From an uncultured Phycisphaerales bacterium (lineage in GTDB: Bacteria; Planctomycetota; Phycisphaerae; Phycisphaerales; UBA1924): a stretch of DNA of 39,099 nt. Each line of letters begins with the position of its first letter. Within the stretch, counting starts at the first letter, position 1. Location: contig CALLYM010000211.1 in assembly GCA_937858155.1 (NCBI GenBank), positions 1 through 39,099 of the forward strand, in the 5' to 3' direction. Position numbers and translations under genes: made by a program. The notes under the pieces are model-generated. The model did not search any database, had not been told where the DNA came from, and saw only the letters and a program-made list of their open reading frames with translations. Shown piece by piece: positions 23,642 through 31,129 of this stretch.

Positions 23642-24949
23642 ATGCCTGTACAGGCGAGAAAGCGGGTGCTCATCGTCGGCGGCGGTTTCGCCGGCCTCGC
23701 CTGCGCCAAGGCCCTCCGCCGTGCGCCCGTCGAGGTGACGCTGGTCGACCGCCGCAACCACCACGTCTTCCAGCCACTGCTGTACCAGGTCGCCACCGCC
23801 GCGTTGTCGCCAGCACAGATCGCCGCCCCCATCCGGTCTGTGCTGGGAAAGCAGGTGAACACCCGGGTGCTGCTGGGCGAAGCAGTCCGAGTAGACCCGG
23901 ATCGCAAGCTCCTTTCCCTGGACCACGGCGATGAACTGCTGTTCGACTACCTGGTCCTCGCCGCGGGCGCGACCCACTCCTACTTCGGCCATGAGGACTG
24001 GGCCCCGCACGCCCCCGGCCTCAAGAGCATCGAGGATGCACTCGAAATCCGCCGTCGGTTCCTGCTCGCGTTTGAAGAGGCCGAACGCACCACCGACCCC
24101 GCTCTGCGTGGGGCGCTGCTCACCTTCGTCATCGTCGGCGCGGGCCCGACTGGCGTTGAACTCGCCGGGGCGTTCAAGGAAATCGCCCTCACCACCATCC
24201 GCCGCGACTTCCGCCGCATCGACACCCGCGACACACGCGTGATCCTCGTCGAGGCCATGGACCGCGTGCTGCCCGGCGGCTTCCCCGCGGCGCTTTCGGA
24301 CCGCGCGCTCCGCGACCTGCGCGAAATGGGCGTCGATGTCCGACTCTCGACCCGCGTCACGCACATCGACCCGCAAGGCGTCACGCTCGACGCGGGCGGA
24401 GCCCCGTCGCGCATCGCCGCCCGCAACGTGCTCTGGGCCGCGGGGGTGCGTGCGAGCGGCATCGCCGCGTCACTGGGTGTCGAGCTCGACCGCGCGGGCC
24501 GCGTCCTCGTGCAGCCGGACTTATCCGTCCCCGGCCACCCATCCATCTTCGTCACGGGCGACCTTGCGAACATCAAGGACCACCAGGGCAACCAGGTGCC
24601 CGGCATGGCCCCTGGCGCCATGCAGATGGGCGCGTTCGTTGGCAGGCTCGTCGCATCGGAGGTGGCTTCGAGTGAGAGGAGCCCGACGCCCGCCCGCCCC
24701 GCGTTCCGCTACGTGGACAAGGGCACCCTTGCCACCATCGGTCGCGCCCGCGCCGTCGCCCACATCCTGGGCGGCAACTATGGCGGCTTCCCCGCCTGGC
24801 TCTTCTGGGTACTCCTGCACATCGCGTACCTGATCTCGTTCCGGGCCAAGGTGCTCGTGTTCGTGGACTGGATCTGGTCCTACGCAACGTTTGGGCGCGG
24901 GGCGAGACTGATCACCGGCGGCACGGCTCGCACTACCCTCCCCTCATGA
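23642..24949 (+). CDS. ndh: Type II NADH dehydrogenase (NAD(P)/FAD-dependent oxidoreductase)
   Basis: A 435-residue peripheral membrane flavoprotein that passes electrons from NADH to quinone without pumping protons. The FAD-binding GxGxxG is in RVLIVGGGFAGLACAKALRR, the quinone-region motif in FQPLLYQVATAALSPAQIA, and the NADH-binding motif in TFVIVGAGPTGVELAGAFKE. The C-terminal FAD contact is IFVTGDLANI, followed by VPGMAPGAMQMG. A hydrophobic C-terminal stretch (WLFWVLLHIAYLISFRAKVL) serves as membrane anchor. I start at ATG 23642; upstream residues in the frame lack family match. The stop overlaps the kbl start as ATGA, so the two genes are translationally coupled. Confidence 0.92.
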   Translation: MPVQARKRVLIVGGGFAGLACAKALRRAPVEVTLVDRRNHHVFQPLLYQVATAALSPAQIAAPIRSVLGKQVNTRVLLGEAVRVDPDRKLLSLDHGDELLFDYLVLAAGATHSYFGHEDWAPHAPGLKSIEDALEIRRRFLLAFEEAERTTDPALRGALLTFVIVGAGPTGVELAGAFKEIALTTIRRDFRRIDTRDTRVILVEAMDRVLPGGFPAALSDRALRDLREMGVDVRLSTRVTHIDPQGVTLDAGGAPSRIAARNVLWAAGVRASGIAASLGVELDRAGRVLVQPDLSVPGHPSIFVTGDLANIKDHQGNQVPGMAPGAMQMGAFVGRLVASEVASSERSPTPARPAFRYVDKGTLATIGRARAVAHILGGNYGGFPAWLFWVLLHIAYLISFRAKVLVFVDWIWSYATFGRGARLITGGTARTTLPS

Positions 24950-26175
24950 CCACCCCCTTCACCGCCCGCACCACCTCCCTCTTCTCCTCCCTGCGCGACC
25001 AGGGCCTCTGGAAGGAACTCCAGACCATCGAAGGCCCGATGGACTCCGAGATCACGCTGAATCGCAACGGAAAAAAGCAAAAGGTTCTTTGCTTCTGCTC
25101 CAACAACTACCTGGGCCTCGCCAACCACCCCGAAGTCATCGAAGCCGGCACCAAAGCCCTCCGCGACTACGGCGCAGGCACCGCCAGCGTCCGCTTCATC
25201 TGCGGCACCTTCTCTCCCCACTGGGAACTCGAACGCGAAGTCGCCCGCTACATGGGGACCGAAGCCTCCTACTCCTTCGTCTCCGCGTGGACCGCCAACG
25301 AGGCCGTCTTCCCCACGCTCTGCGAGCCCGGCGACATCATCATCAGCGACGAACTCAACCACGCCTGCATCATCGACAGCATCCGCCTCGCAACGACGGT
25401 CAAGAAGGGCGTGCACAAGGGCGTCTACAAGAACAACGTCCTCGAAGGCGAAAAGTCCCTCCGCGCAGCCCTCGAAGCCGCACGCGCCAACAAGGAAGTC
25501 ACCGGCCAGATCTGGGTCGTCACCGACGGCGTCTTCAGCATGGAAGGCTCCATCGCCGACCTGCCCAAGATGCGGAAACTCTGCGACGAATTCAACGCCC
25601 TCCTCGTCGTGGACGACAGCCACGGCCACGGCGTCATGGGCACGCTCGGCCGCGGCACCCACGAGCACTGGGGGATGGTCGACCGCGGCACGCACAAGGG
25701 CCGCGTCGACATCTTCACCGGCACCCTCGGCAAAGCCCTCGGCGGCGGCGCGGGCGGCTTCGTCGCCGCGTCTCAGCAAGTCATCGACCTCCTCATCCAG
25801 CGCGGCCGCCCCACGCTCTTCAGCAACGCCCTCCCCGTCACCATCGCCGCGAGCGCCAAGAAGGCGATCGAAATCACCCTCCGCGAGCCCCAGCGCGTCC
25901 AGCGCCTGCGCGACAACGTCCAGTACGCCCGCACCAAACTCAAAGCCGCCGGCTTCGACGTCCTCCCCAGCCCGACCGCCATCTGCCCCATCATCGTCCA
26001 CGACACCGCCAAGGCCATTGCCATGAGCAAACGCCTCCTGGACCTGGGCGTCTTCGTCATTGGCTTCGGCTACCCGGTCGTCCCCGAAGGCCACGCCCGC
26101 CTCCGCTGCCAGATCTCCGCAGCGCACACGACGCAGCACATTGACACGCTGGTGGACGCGCTCCGGAAGTTGTAG
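24946..26175 (+). CDS. kbl: Glycine C-acetyltransferase (2-amino-3-ketobutyrate CoA ligase)
   Basis: A 409-residue PLP enzyme of the alpha-oxoamine synthase group. It cleaves 2-amino-3-oxobutyrate with CoA to glycine and acetyl-CoA in threonine breakdown. Landmarks are CSNNYLGLANHPEVIEAG, TASVRFICGTFSPHWELE (the Kbl-type version of this segment), VVDDSHGHGVMG with the cofactor Asp/His, and the PLP lysine in TGTLGKALGGGAGGF. The SVRFICGT segment favours Kbl over BioF or HemA. Length fits (about 400). Its partner threonine dehydrogenase (tdh) is not adjacent; instead it overlaps ndh by four bases. Coupling to an NADH oxidase could help reoxidise NADH from threonine oxidation, which is inference. 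Confidence 0.9.
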   Translation: MTTPFTARTTSLFSSLRDQGLWKELQTIEGPMDSEITLNRNGKKQKVLCFCSNNYLGLANHPEVIEAGTKALRDYGAGTASVRFICGTFSPHWELEREVARYMGTEASYSFVSAWTANEAVFPTLCEPGDIIISDELNHACIIDSIRLATTVKKGVHKGVYKNNVLEGEKSLRAALEAARANKEVTGQIWVVTDGVFSMEGSIADLPKMRKLCDEFNALLVVDDSHGHGVMGTLGRGTHEHWGMVDRGTHKGRVDIFTGTLGKALGGGAGGFVAASQQVIDLLIQRGRPTLFSNALPVTIAASAKKAIEITLREPQRVQRLRDNVQYARTKLKAAGFDVLPSPTAICPIIVHDTAKAIAMSKRLLDLGVFVIGFGYPVVPEGHARLRCQISAAHTTQHIDTLVDALRKL

Positions 26176-26192
26176 GCGATGGGAGTCACCAC

Positions 26193-26642
26193 ATGCCGGA
26201 CGTTGTGCTCGTTGGTTTCAGTTGTGCATACCACCGGGGTGTTCGTCGCTTGTCACCAGATCGTGCAGACATCACCTCGCCTTGGGTGAAGTGGTCCAAT
26301 GTGGCACGCCCTACATTCACCGCCGAAGTGGGCGAGCACATGCTGTGGGCGGCGAATTGGTGGTGTCGGCACCGCCGCGCTCGGTTGCTGCGACTTGCGG
26401 TCACACCGATTCTGTGTGTCATGATCGCCGACACGATGAGCCCGTGGTCTCGTGCCGAGTCACTCGGCAATGCTGTGCGCGTCGTCGCGTTACGCCGTGC
26501 AAAGAGGTCGGGGACGTGGCACGGAAGACGCTTGTCGTCCGGTCGTGGGTGTATGGTCGAGTGGCTGGAAAGGGATGTTGCGGCGTACAACGCCGTACTC
26601 GATGCTGATGCCCCAGTGGCGGTCTTGGTGTGGAATGCTTGA
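26193..26642 (+). CDS. Doubtful hypothetical ORF in a lower-GC gap
   Basis: A 149-residue frame starting MPDVVLVGFSCAYHRGVRRL and ending AVLDADAPVAVLVWNA. It has Trp-rich segments (WAANWWCRHRRARLLRLAV, DTMSPWSRAES) and no family I recognise. GC here is somewhat below the flanks, and the next feature downstream is a broken ORF6N gene, so the stretch 26176-26910 may be an acquired and decaying patch. A longer opposing frame (26186-26806) is low-complexity and overlaps the ORF6N remnant, so it is the weaker candidate. There is no Shine-Dalgarno at ATG 26193. The gene may not be real. Confidence 0.3.
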   Translation: MPDVVLVGFSCAYHRGVRRLSPDRADITSPWVKWSNVARPTFTAEVGEHMLWAANWWCRHRRARLLRLAVTPILCVMIADTMSPWSRAESLGNAVRVVALRRAKRSGTWHGRRLSSGRGCMVEWLERDVAAYNAVLDADAPVAVLVWNA

Positions 26643-26659
26643 ACGGAGGGAAGTTCGTC

Positions 26660-26910
26660 ATGCAGGGAACAGGAAAACGCGGCAACAGATCTGTCATCCC
26701 CACGGAGCGCATCCAGTCTTCCATCATTCTCCTGCGCGGCGAGAAAGTGCTGCTGGACACCGACCTCGCGGTTCTCTACGGTGTGGAGACCAAAGTACTG
26801 CTCCAAGCGGTTCGCCGAAATATTGACCGCTTCCCCGACGACTTCATGTTCCAGCTGACGCCCGAGGAGGCGGAGGCTTTGAGGTCACAAACTGTGACCA
26901 CAAGTTCCGC
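26660..26910 (+). pseudogene. ORF6N-domain protein, truncated after the N-terminal domain
   Basis: ATG 26660 has a strong Shine-Dalgarno (GGAGGG at 26645-26650). Residues 10-84 are a clear ORF6N domain: IQSSIILLRGEKVLLDTDLA, LYGVETKVLLQAVRRNIDRF and PDDFMFQLTPEEAEALRSQ. ORF6N proteins are phage- and plasmid-borne DNA-binding proteins that continue for another 80 or more residues from a TSSWGGRRYLPYAFTEQG-like segment. Here the sequence reaches TVTTSS at about 26908 and then turns into Pro/Thr/Arg-rich frame-shadow of the next gene (ending at 26980). The start is well preserved, so the loss may be recent. It is a remnant of a mobile-element gene. Confidence 0.75.
26883..26899. repeat. 17-bp perfect palindromic site between the ORF6N remnant and C39-like gene
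   Basis: GGTCACA (26883-26889), AAC, TGTGACC (26893-26899). It sits at the point where the ORF6N homology ends and 18 bases before the ATG at 26917. It could be an operator for the downstream gene or chance within the codons for LRSQTVT. Confidence 0.45.
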
Positions 26911-26916
26911 TCACCG

Positions 26917-27567
26917 ATGCGCACCGACTCCAACACCCCCGCCCCCAGTCCGACGCGCCGCACCACACGCCGGCGTGTGATCTTCTACACCGTGTCGTCG
27001 CTCGTGGTTGCTGTGCTGATACTCCTGCTCCTCCCCTTCTGCGCCGGCCCCCCATCCTACTACTCCGACAAGTACGGCCGTTCCGACGTGCCCATGCACC
27101 CATCGAAGACGCCCGCAACGTTCGCGCCAGTCAAGCAAACCGAGCCCCACACCTGCGGCTACTGCAGTATCGCCGCCATCTACAACGCCTACGGGCTCGA
27201 TCACGGCGCCGCGGGCCTGCGCTTCCGCCTCGGGACCGATGTCCTGCTCAACCAACTCGTAGAGTCATCCAGCGGCACCATCCCACCCGACATGACCCGC
27301 GTGCTCGAACAGGACGGCTTTATCACGCAGACAATCACGTCCACGAACGACCAGATGGCCGCACGCACGCTGGCTCATCTGCGGGCTGGCCACCCGGCTT
27401 TGGCGGTGATCAAGGTGAAGGGCCTGCACTGGATCGTGCTGACAAGTGAATCCGATGGTCAACTGACGATCTGTGATTCACTCCACGATGAGTTGTACAC
27501 AAAGCCCGCCGACGCCTACTTGAAGGACGAGGTCTACGGCGTAATGCTGGTGAAGCCCGCCGAGTAG
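26917..27567 (+). CDS. Membrane-anchored C39-like cysteine peptidase
   Basis: A 216-residue protein: a short basic N-terminus (PTRRTTRRR), one hydrophobic helix (VIFYTVSSLVVAVLILLLLP), then a papain-fold C39-like domain. The segment VKQTEPHTCGYCSIAAIYNA carries the oxyanion Gln and nucleophile Cys, AVIKVKGLHWIVLTS the His, and LTICDSLHDEL the Asp. These fit peptidase family C39 or a related bacteriocin-processing-like domain, here facing the outside. No ABC exporter or leader-peptide gene is nearby, so maturation of a secreted peptide is not indicated. It may cleave cell-surface proteins. ATG 26917 has no Shine-Dalgarno. It converges on moxR with three bases between stops. Confidence 0.75.
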   Translation: MRTDSNTPAPSPTRRTTRRRVIFYTVSSLVVAVLILLLLPFCAGPPSYYSDKYGRSDVPMHPSKTPATFAPVKQTEPHTCGYCSIAAIYNAYGLDHGAAGLRFRLGTDVLLNQLVESSSGTIPPDMTRVLEQDGFITQTITSTNDQMAARTLAHLRAGHPALAVIKVKGLHWIVLTSESDGQLTICDSLHDELYTKPADAYLKDEVYGVMLVKPAE

Positions 27568-27570
27568 CCC

Positions 27571-28656
27571 CTACCGCATCGCCTCCTTCAACGTCCTCTT
27601 CTCCACCGGCGTCATCCCATCCACGGGCACCCCTGCCAGCAAGTCCGCCACCACATGGTCCGTCGCCACCTGGTCCGCCTCCGCGTTGAAGTTCAGCATC
27701 AACCGGTGCCGCAACACCGGCGTCGCGACCGCCTTCACGTGCTCGGGCGTCACGTGCGTGCTGCCCGTGAGCAACGCCTGCGCCTTCGCCGCGAGCACGA
27801 GGTACTCGCTCGCACGGGGCCCGGCGCCCCACGCGAGGTAGTCCTTCACCTTCTCCGGCCTCGTCAAGCCAAGGTCCATCGGCTCCTTCACGCGCGTCGC
27901 CCGCACCAGCCGCAACGCGTAGGAAATCACATGGTCCGGCACCGGCATCTGCCGCACCACTTCCTGCACCCGCACAATCGCCGCCTCGTCCATCACCGGC
28001 TGGATGCTCGACGCCACGCGGTTGTTCTGCCGCCGCACGATCTCCATCTCCTCCTGCATCGTGGGATAGGTGATGTGGATCTGGAACATGAAGCGGTCCA
28101 GCTGCGCTTCGGGCAGCGGGTACGTGCCCTCCTGTTCGATCGGGTTCTGCGTGGCGAGCACAAAGAACGGGCTGGGCAGCGCGTGCCGCTGACCGCCCAC
28201 CGTCACTTGGCGCTCCTGCATCGCTTCCAGCAGCGCCGCTTGCGTCTTGGGGGGCGTACGGTTGATCTCGTCGGCCAGAATGATGTTCGCGAACACCGGC
28301 CCGGGCACGAACCGCAGACCGCGGTGCCCCGTCGCCTTGTCCTCCTGGATTACTTCCGTGCCAGTGATGTCCGCCGGCATGAGGTCCGGTGTGAACTGGA
28401 TGCGTGAGAACTGGAGGTTCAGCGCCTTCGCGATCGTGCTGATGAGCAGCGTCTTCGCCAGCCCCGGAACGCCCACAACGACGGCGTGCCCGCGGCAGAA
28501 AATCGCCATCATCATCTGCGTGACCACGTCGTCCTGGCCCACGATGGTCTTGTGGATCTCTTCCCGCAGCTTCGCGTACGCGGCCTGCACGTCCCGCACC
28601 GCGTCCAGGGTCGCTCCGGGTGCGTCGTCAGGAGAACGGAGCGGCTGGTTGGTCAT
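27571..28656 (-). CDS. MoxR-family AAA+ ATPase
   Basis: A 361-residue chaperone-like ATPase. Start ATG 28656 (MTNQPLRSPDDAPGATLDAV). It has IVGQDDVVTQMMMAIFCRGH, the Walker A GVPGLAKTLLISTIAKAL, the MoxR signature IQFTPDLMPADITGTEVI, Walker B NIILADEINRTPPKTQAALL, sensor 1 FFVLATQNPIEQEGTYPLPE and the arginine finger region QLDRFMFQI. The C-terminal lid domain is full length. MoxR ATPases usually work with VWA-domain (DUF58/CoxE-like) partners to mature metal enzymes or secreted complexes. No such partner follows, because the gene ends in convergence with the C39-like gene. It lies 93 bases downstream of purB on the same strand. Confidence 0.92.
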   Translation of the reverse strand: MTNQPLRSPDDAPGATLDAVRDVQAAYAKLREEIHKTIVGQDDVVTQMMMAIFCRGHAVVVGVPGLAKTLLISTIAKALNLQFSRIQFTPDLMPADITGTEVIQEDKATGHRGLRFVPGPVFANIILADEINRTPPKTQAALLEAMQERQVTVGGQRHALPSPFFVLATQNPIEQEGTYPLPEAQLDRFMFQIHITYPTMQEEMEIVRRQNNRVASSIQPVMDEAAIVRVQEVVRQMPVPDHVISYALRLVRATRVKEPMDLGLTRPEKVKDYLAWGAGPRASEYLVLAAKAQALLTGSTHVTPEHVKAVATPVLRHRLMLNFNAEADQVATDHVVADLLAGVPVDGMTPVEKRTLKEAMR

Positions 28657-28749
28657 AGGGGATGATACGGGCAGGGTGCGGAAGGGTTCGCCGGTGATAT
28701 CGGCCGTTTGCGCCCCGCGCTTGTGCCCCACCCGCCCGTTCGCGTGCAC

Positions 28750-30396
28750 TCACACCCGTGGCCCGCTCGTGCCCAGGTTCGCCAGCGCGTCCTTGTACTG
28801 CTCGCGCAGCGGCTCCACGACCTCCTTGATGAACCGCTCCGTCTGCTCCACGCTCCGCCCAACATACTTCATGGGGTCCAGCAGGCCGTCCCAGTCCAAC
28901 TCCTCCAGCAGCAGCCCGCCGCGCTTCGCAGACCAGAAGTTCTTGTCGCCCTTCAGGCGCTCCAGCAGGTCGTTGTCCAAACCTTCGTGCTTCACCCTGT
29001 GCCCCGCGGCCCGCGCGTGCACGCGAATCAACTCGTGGTAGTGCTGGCGGTCGCCGCCCAACTTCACGCAAGCCATCATGATGTTCTCGGTGGCCATGAA
29101 CGGCAACTCGGCCATGAGGTTCTTCCTGACCATGGCTTCGTGGATGATGAGGCCGCTCGCGACGTTGTGCATGAGGTCGAGCGCGCCGTCGAGGGCGAGG
29201 AAGGCCTCGGGGAGGGAGAGGCGGCGGTTGGAGGAATCATCGAGCGTGCGCTCGAGCCACTGGGTGGCGGCGGTGTCGTAGGCGTTGCCGACGAGGTTCA
29301 TGACAAACCGCGTGAGGCCGCAGATGCGCTCGCAGCGCATGGGGTTGCGCTTGTACGGCATCGCGCTGCTGCCAATCTGCTTGTCCTCGAAGGGCTCGTC
29401 GATCTCCTTGCGGTTGCAGAGGAGGCGGATGTCGGTGGCGATCTTGTGGAGGACGGAGGCGGTGGAGGCCAAATCAGCGAGGATAAAGGTGTCGATGACG
29501 CGGGGGTAGGTTTGGCCCGACAACTCGTGCACGAACAAACGGAAGTCTTGTCGATCGCGTGATGCGTGGAGGTACTTGAAGTCGGGCCATTCGTTCGTAA
29601 CGTTCTCAATGAAACCCAATTCCAGATCGTCTACTTTCGATGAGTCGCCACCGAGAAGTGACAAGTAGCTGGCTTGAGTACCCGTTGCGCCTCGAAGGCC
29701 TCGGATCGATCTGACAGCAGTTCGTGTGCCCATTAGCCGTTCCAAGCACAGAGAGAGGTCGTACGCCCAACCGGCGATTCTTCTGCCAACGGTGACGGGT
29801 TGCGCTGGTTGATAGTGGGTAAAGCCGAGTGTGGGCAGCATTTTCCACTCAATCGCTTGAACGCCGAGTGACTCTCCGGCTCGCCCGATTTTTGCGGCGA
29901 TCTGCTCGATCGCTTCTCGAATGATCATCAGGTCCGCGTTACACACCACATCCTGACTCGTCATCCCCAGATGGATGATCCCCTTCGCCTTCGGGCACGA
30001 GTCCCCCAGCGCATGCACATGGGCCATGACATCATGCCGCAGCTCGCGCTCGTACTTCTCCGCGAGCCTGATCTCCTCGTCCGCGATGCCACCCGGCCTG
30101 TTCACCACCGCGCGGAGTTCCTCGACCTGCTCCCTCGTGACCAGTTCTCTTGGTATTGGATGAGGTCTGGGTGGCACAGGCGTCCCGCCTGTGCTTGGGC
30201 CTCCACTTGCTTTCTGCTCAGGCGGGACGCCTGAGCCACACATACCACCAGCGGTCAGCTCATGCTGCGCCTCCGCCACCGCCAGCCAAATCCTCCGCCA
30301 CGTGTTGAACTTGTGCCGCGCCGACCACAGCCGCAGCATCTCCGGGCTGGCGTTCCGCGTGGCGAGGGGGCTCGTGTATGTGTCGTAGGCGGACAT
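28750..30396 (-). CDS. purB: Adenylosuccinate lyase with an in-frame palindromic-repeat insertion
   Basis: The 548-residue fumarase-superfamily enzyme catalyses two steps of purine synthesis (SAICAR and adenylosuccinate cleavage). Signature segments are IHLGMTSQDVVCNADLMIIR, TLGFTHYQPAQPVTVGRRIA, the flexible-loop motif GSSAMPYKRNPMRCERICGL and ERTLDDSSNRRLSLPEAFLA. ATG 30396 begins MSAYDTYTSPLATRNASPEM, the normal start. About residues 53-77 (CGSGVPPEQKASGG and TGGTPVPPR) are not native; they are the translation of a REPIN-like element at 30171-30239 that keeps the frame, in a loop after the first helices. The middle part, coded by about 29520-29940, has lower GC (about 55%) than the ends (63-65%), suggesting a mosaic allele. 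Confidence 0.93.
   Translation of the reverse strand: MSAYDTYTSPLATRNASPEMLRLWSARHKFNTWRRIWLAVAEAQHELTAGGMCGSGVPPEQKASGGPSTGGTPVPPRPHPIPRELVTREQVEELRAVVNRPGGIADEEIRLAEKYERELRHDVMAHVHALGDSCPKAKGIIHLGMTSQDVVCNADLMIIREAIEQIAAKIGRAGESLGVQAIEWKMLPTLGFTHYQPAQPVTVGRRIAGWAYDLSLCLERLMGTRTAVRSIRGLRGATGTQASYLSLLGGDSSKVDDLELGFIENVTNEWPDFKYLHASRDRQDFRLFVHELSGQTYPRVIDTFILADLASTASVLHKIATDIRLLCNRKEIDEPFEDKQIGSSAMPYKRNPMRCERICGLTRFVMNLVGNAYDTAATQWLERTLDDSSNRRLSLPEAFLALDGALDLMHNVASGLIIHEAMVRKNLMAELPFMATENIMMACVKLGGDRQHYHELIRVHARAAGHRVKHEGLDNDLLERLKGDKNFWSAKRGGLLLEELDWDGLLDPMKYVGRSVEQTERFIKEVVEPLREQYKDALANLGTSGPRV
30171..30239. repeat. REPIN-like inverted pair of 24-base palindromic units inside purB
   Basis: Two 24-base units, 30171-30194 and 30216-30239, lie in opposite orientation with 21 bases between. 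Each is itself a hairpin with 9-bp arms and a 3-base loop: GCACAGGCG-TCC-CGCCTGTGC at 30174-30194 and GCTCAGGCG-GGA-CGCCTGAGC at 30216-30236. After reverse-complementing the second, the units differ at only two positions, and those two are compensating changes that keep the stem paired. No further copy and no RAYT transposase gene was found in this window. Confidence 0.8.
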
Positions 30397-30427
30397 GCAG
30401 CCCAAGCGTAAGCGCGGGCCTGCGCAC

Positions 30428-30988
30428 TCACCTCCGCCGCCGCATCGCCGCCGCCGCCCCGATCCCCACCGCCCCCAGCACCCCCGGCGTGGGCGCGGGC
30501 GTGAACGTCACAAAGAACGGCGCGCTCGTCGTCATCTGGTTGCTCGCATCGCGGAACTGGAACACCGCGAACGACTCCTCGCCCGGGTTCCCCTGCGTGA
30601 TATTCCACAGCGGCAGGTAGTGGATCACCGGCGCCCCAAGCACCATCTCCTCGCCCGCCACCATCGGGTTCACGCCGTTGTACACCCGCATGTTCGCCGA
30701 GGTCGCCAGCAGCACGCAGCGGATATCCACGTTGCCCGGCAGCATGAACAGGTCTTCGCCCGGGTCGTCTGCTTCCAGGCTCGCCAGCGCCACCGTGGCT
30801 CCCGCGTAGCCGGAGATCCCGGGGAAGACCGACTCCGGCAGCTCAAACGGCATGATGTCGTGCGTGTGCATCACGAGCTGATTGGTGGACGAACGCCCCA
30901 CCATCACCTCTTCGTGCGCGAACGCCCCCCCGCACAGCGCACCCAGCGCGCCGCAGGCCACCATCAAACGCATCGGCTTGAGCGACAT
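30428..30988 (-). CDS. Secreted protein with PEP-CTERM-like C-terminal sorting signal
   Basis: A 186-residue protein. I use ATG 30988 because GAGAGG is nine bases upstream; ATG 30997 would sit directly on it. The signal peptide is MRLMVACGALGALCGGAFA-H. The mature part is beta-rich and without known motif (VALASLEADDPGEDLFMLPG, SANMRVYNGVNPMVAGEEMV, ESFAVFQFRDASNQMTTSA). The tail is PAPTPGVLGAVGIGAAAAM followed by RRRR: a Pro-rich motif, hydrophobic helix and Arg cluster, the layout of exosortase/PEP-CTERM-type sorting signals, in a variant form common in planctomycetes. It would be cut and anchored at the surface. No exosortase gene is in the window. Confidence 0.75.
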   Translation of the reverse strand: MSLKPMRLMVACGALGALCGGAFAHEEVMVGRSSTNQLVMHTHDIMPFELPESVFPGISGYAGATVALASLEADDPGEDLFMLPGNVDIRCVLLATSANMRVYNGVNPMVAGEEMVLGAPVIHYLPLWNITQGNPGEESFAVFQFRDASNQMTTSAPFFVTFTPAPTPGVLGAVGIGAAAAMRRRR

Positions 30989-31025
30989 CACTTTCATCCT
31001 CTCGAAAGTGCCGCTCTCTCCTCCC

Positions 31026-31041
31026 ATTGCTCGCGAACAAT
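31026..31041. promoter_or_regulatory. 16-bp near-palindrome in a divergent promoter region
   Basis: ATTGCTCGCGAACAAT is a palindrome except for one base pair (ATTG-C/T-TCGCGA-A/G-CAAT). It lies between the divergent sorting-signal protein (start 30988) and permease (start 31130), where an operator could act on both. No clear -35/-10 pair could be assigned. Confidence 0.3.
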
Positions 31042-31129
31042 GTACAACACGGATGTCACTCCGCCCACCCGATCTTGCCCAATATTGTCGTGAAATGGCC
31101 GCCCAGCGGGCGTGGTAGACTGCCCGCTG

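Noticed and set aside
24880-26139. Minus-strand Gly/Glu/Asp-rich open frame of 419 codons
   Set aside because: It is a shadow of kbl, caused by strong C-ending codon use on the coding strand.
26186-26806. Minus-strand 206-residue ORF
   Set aside because: It is Ser/Thr/Arg/His-rich, without motif, and antisense to the clear ORF6N domain.
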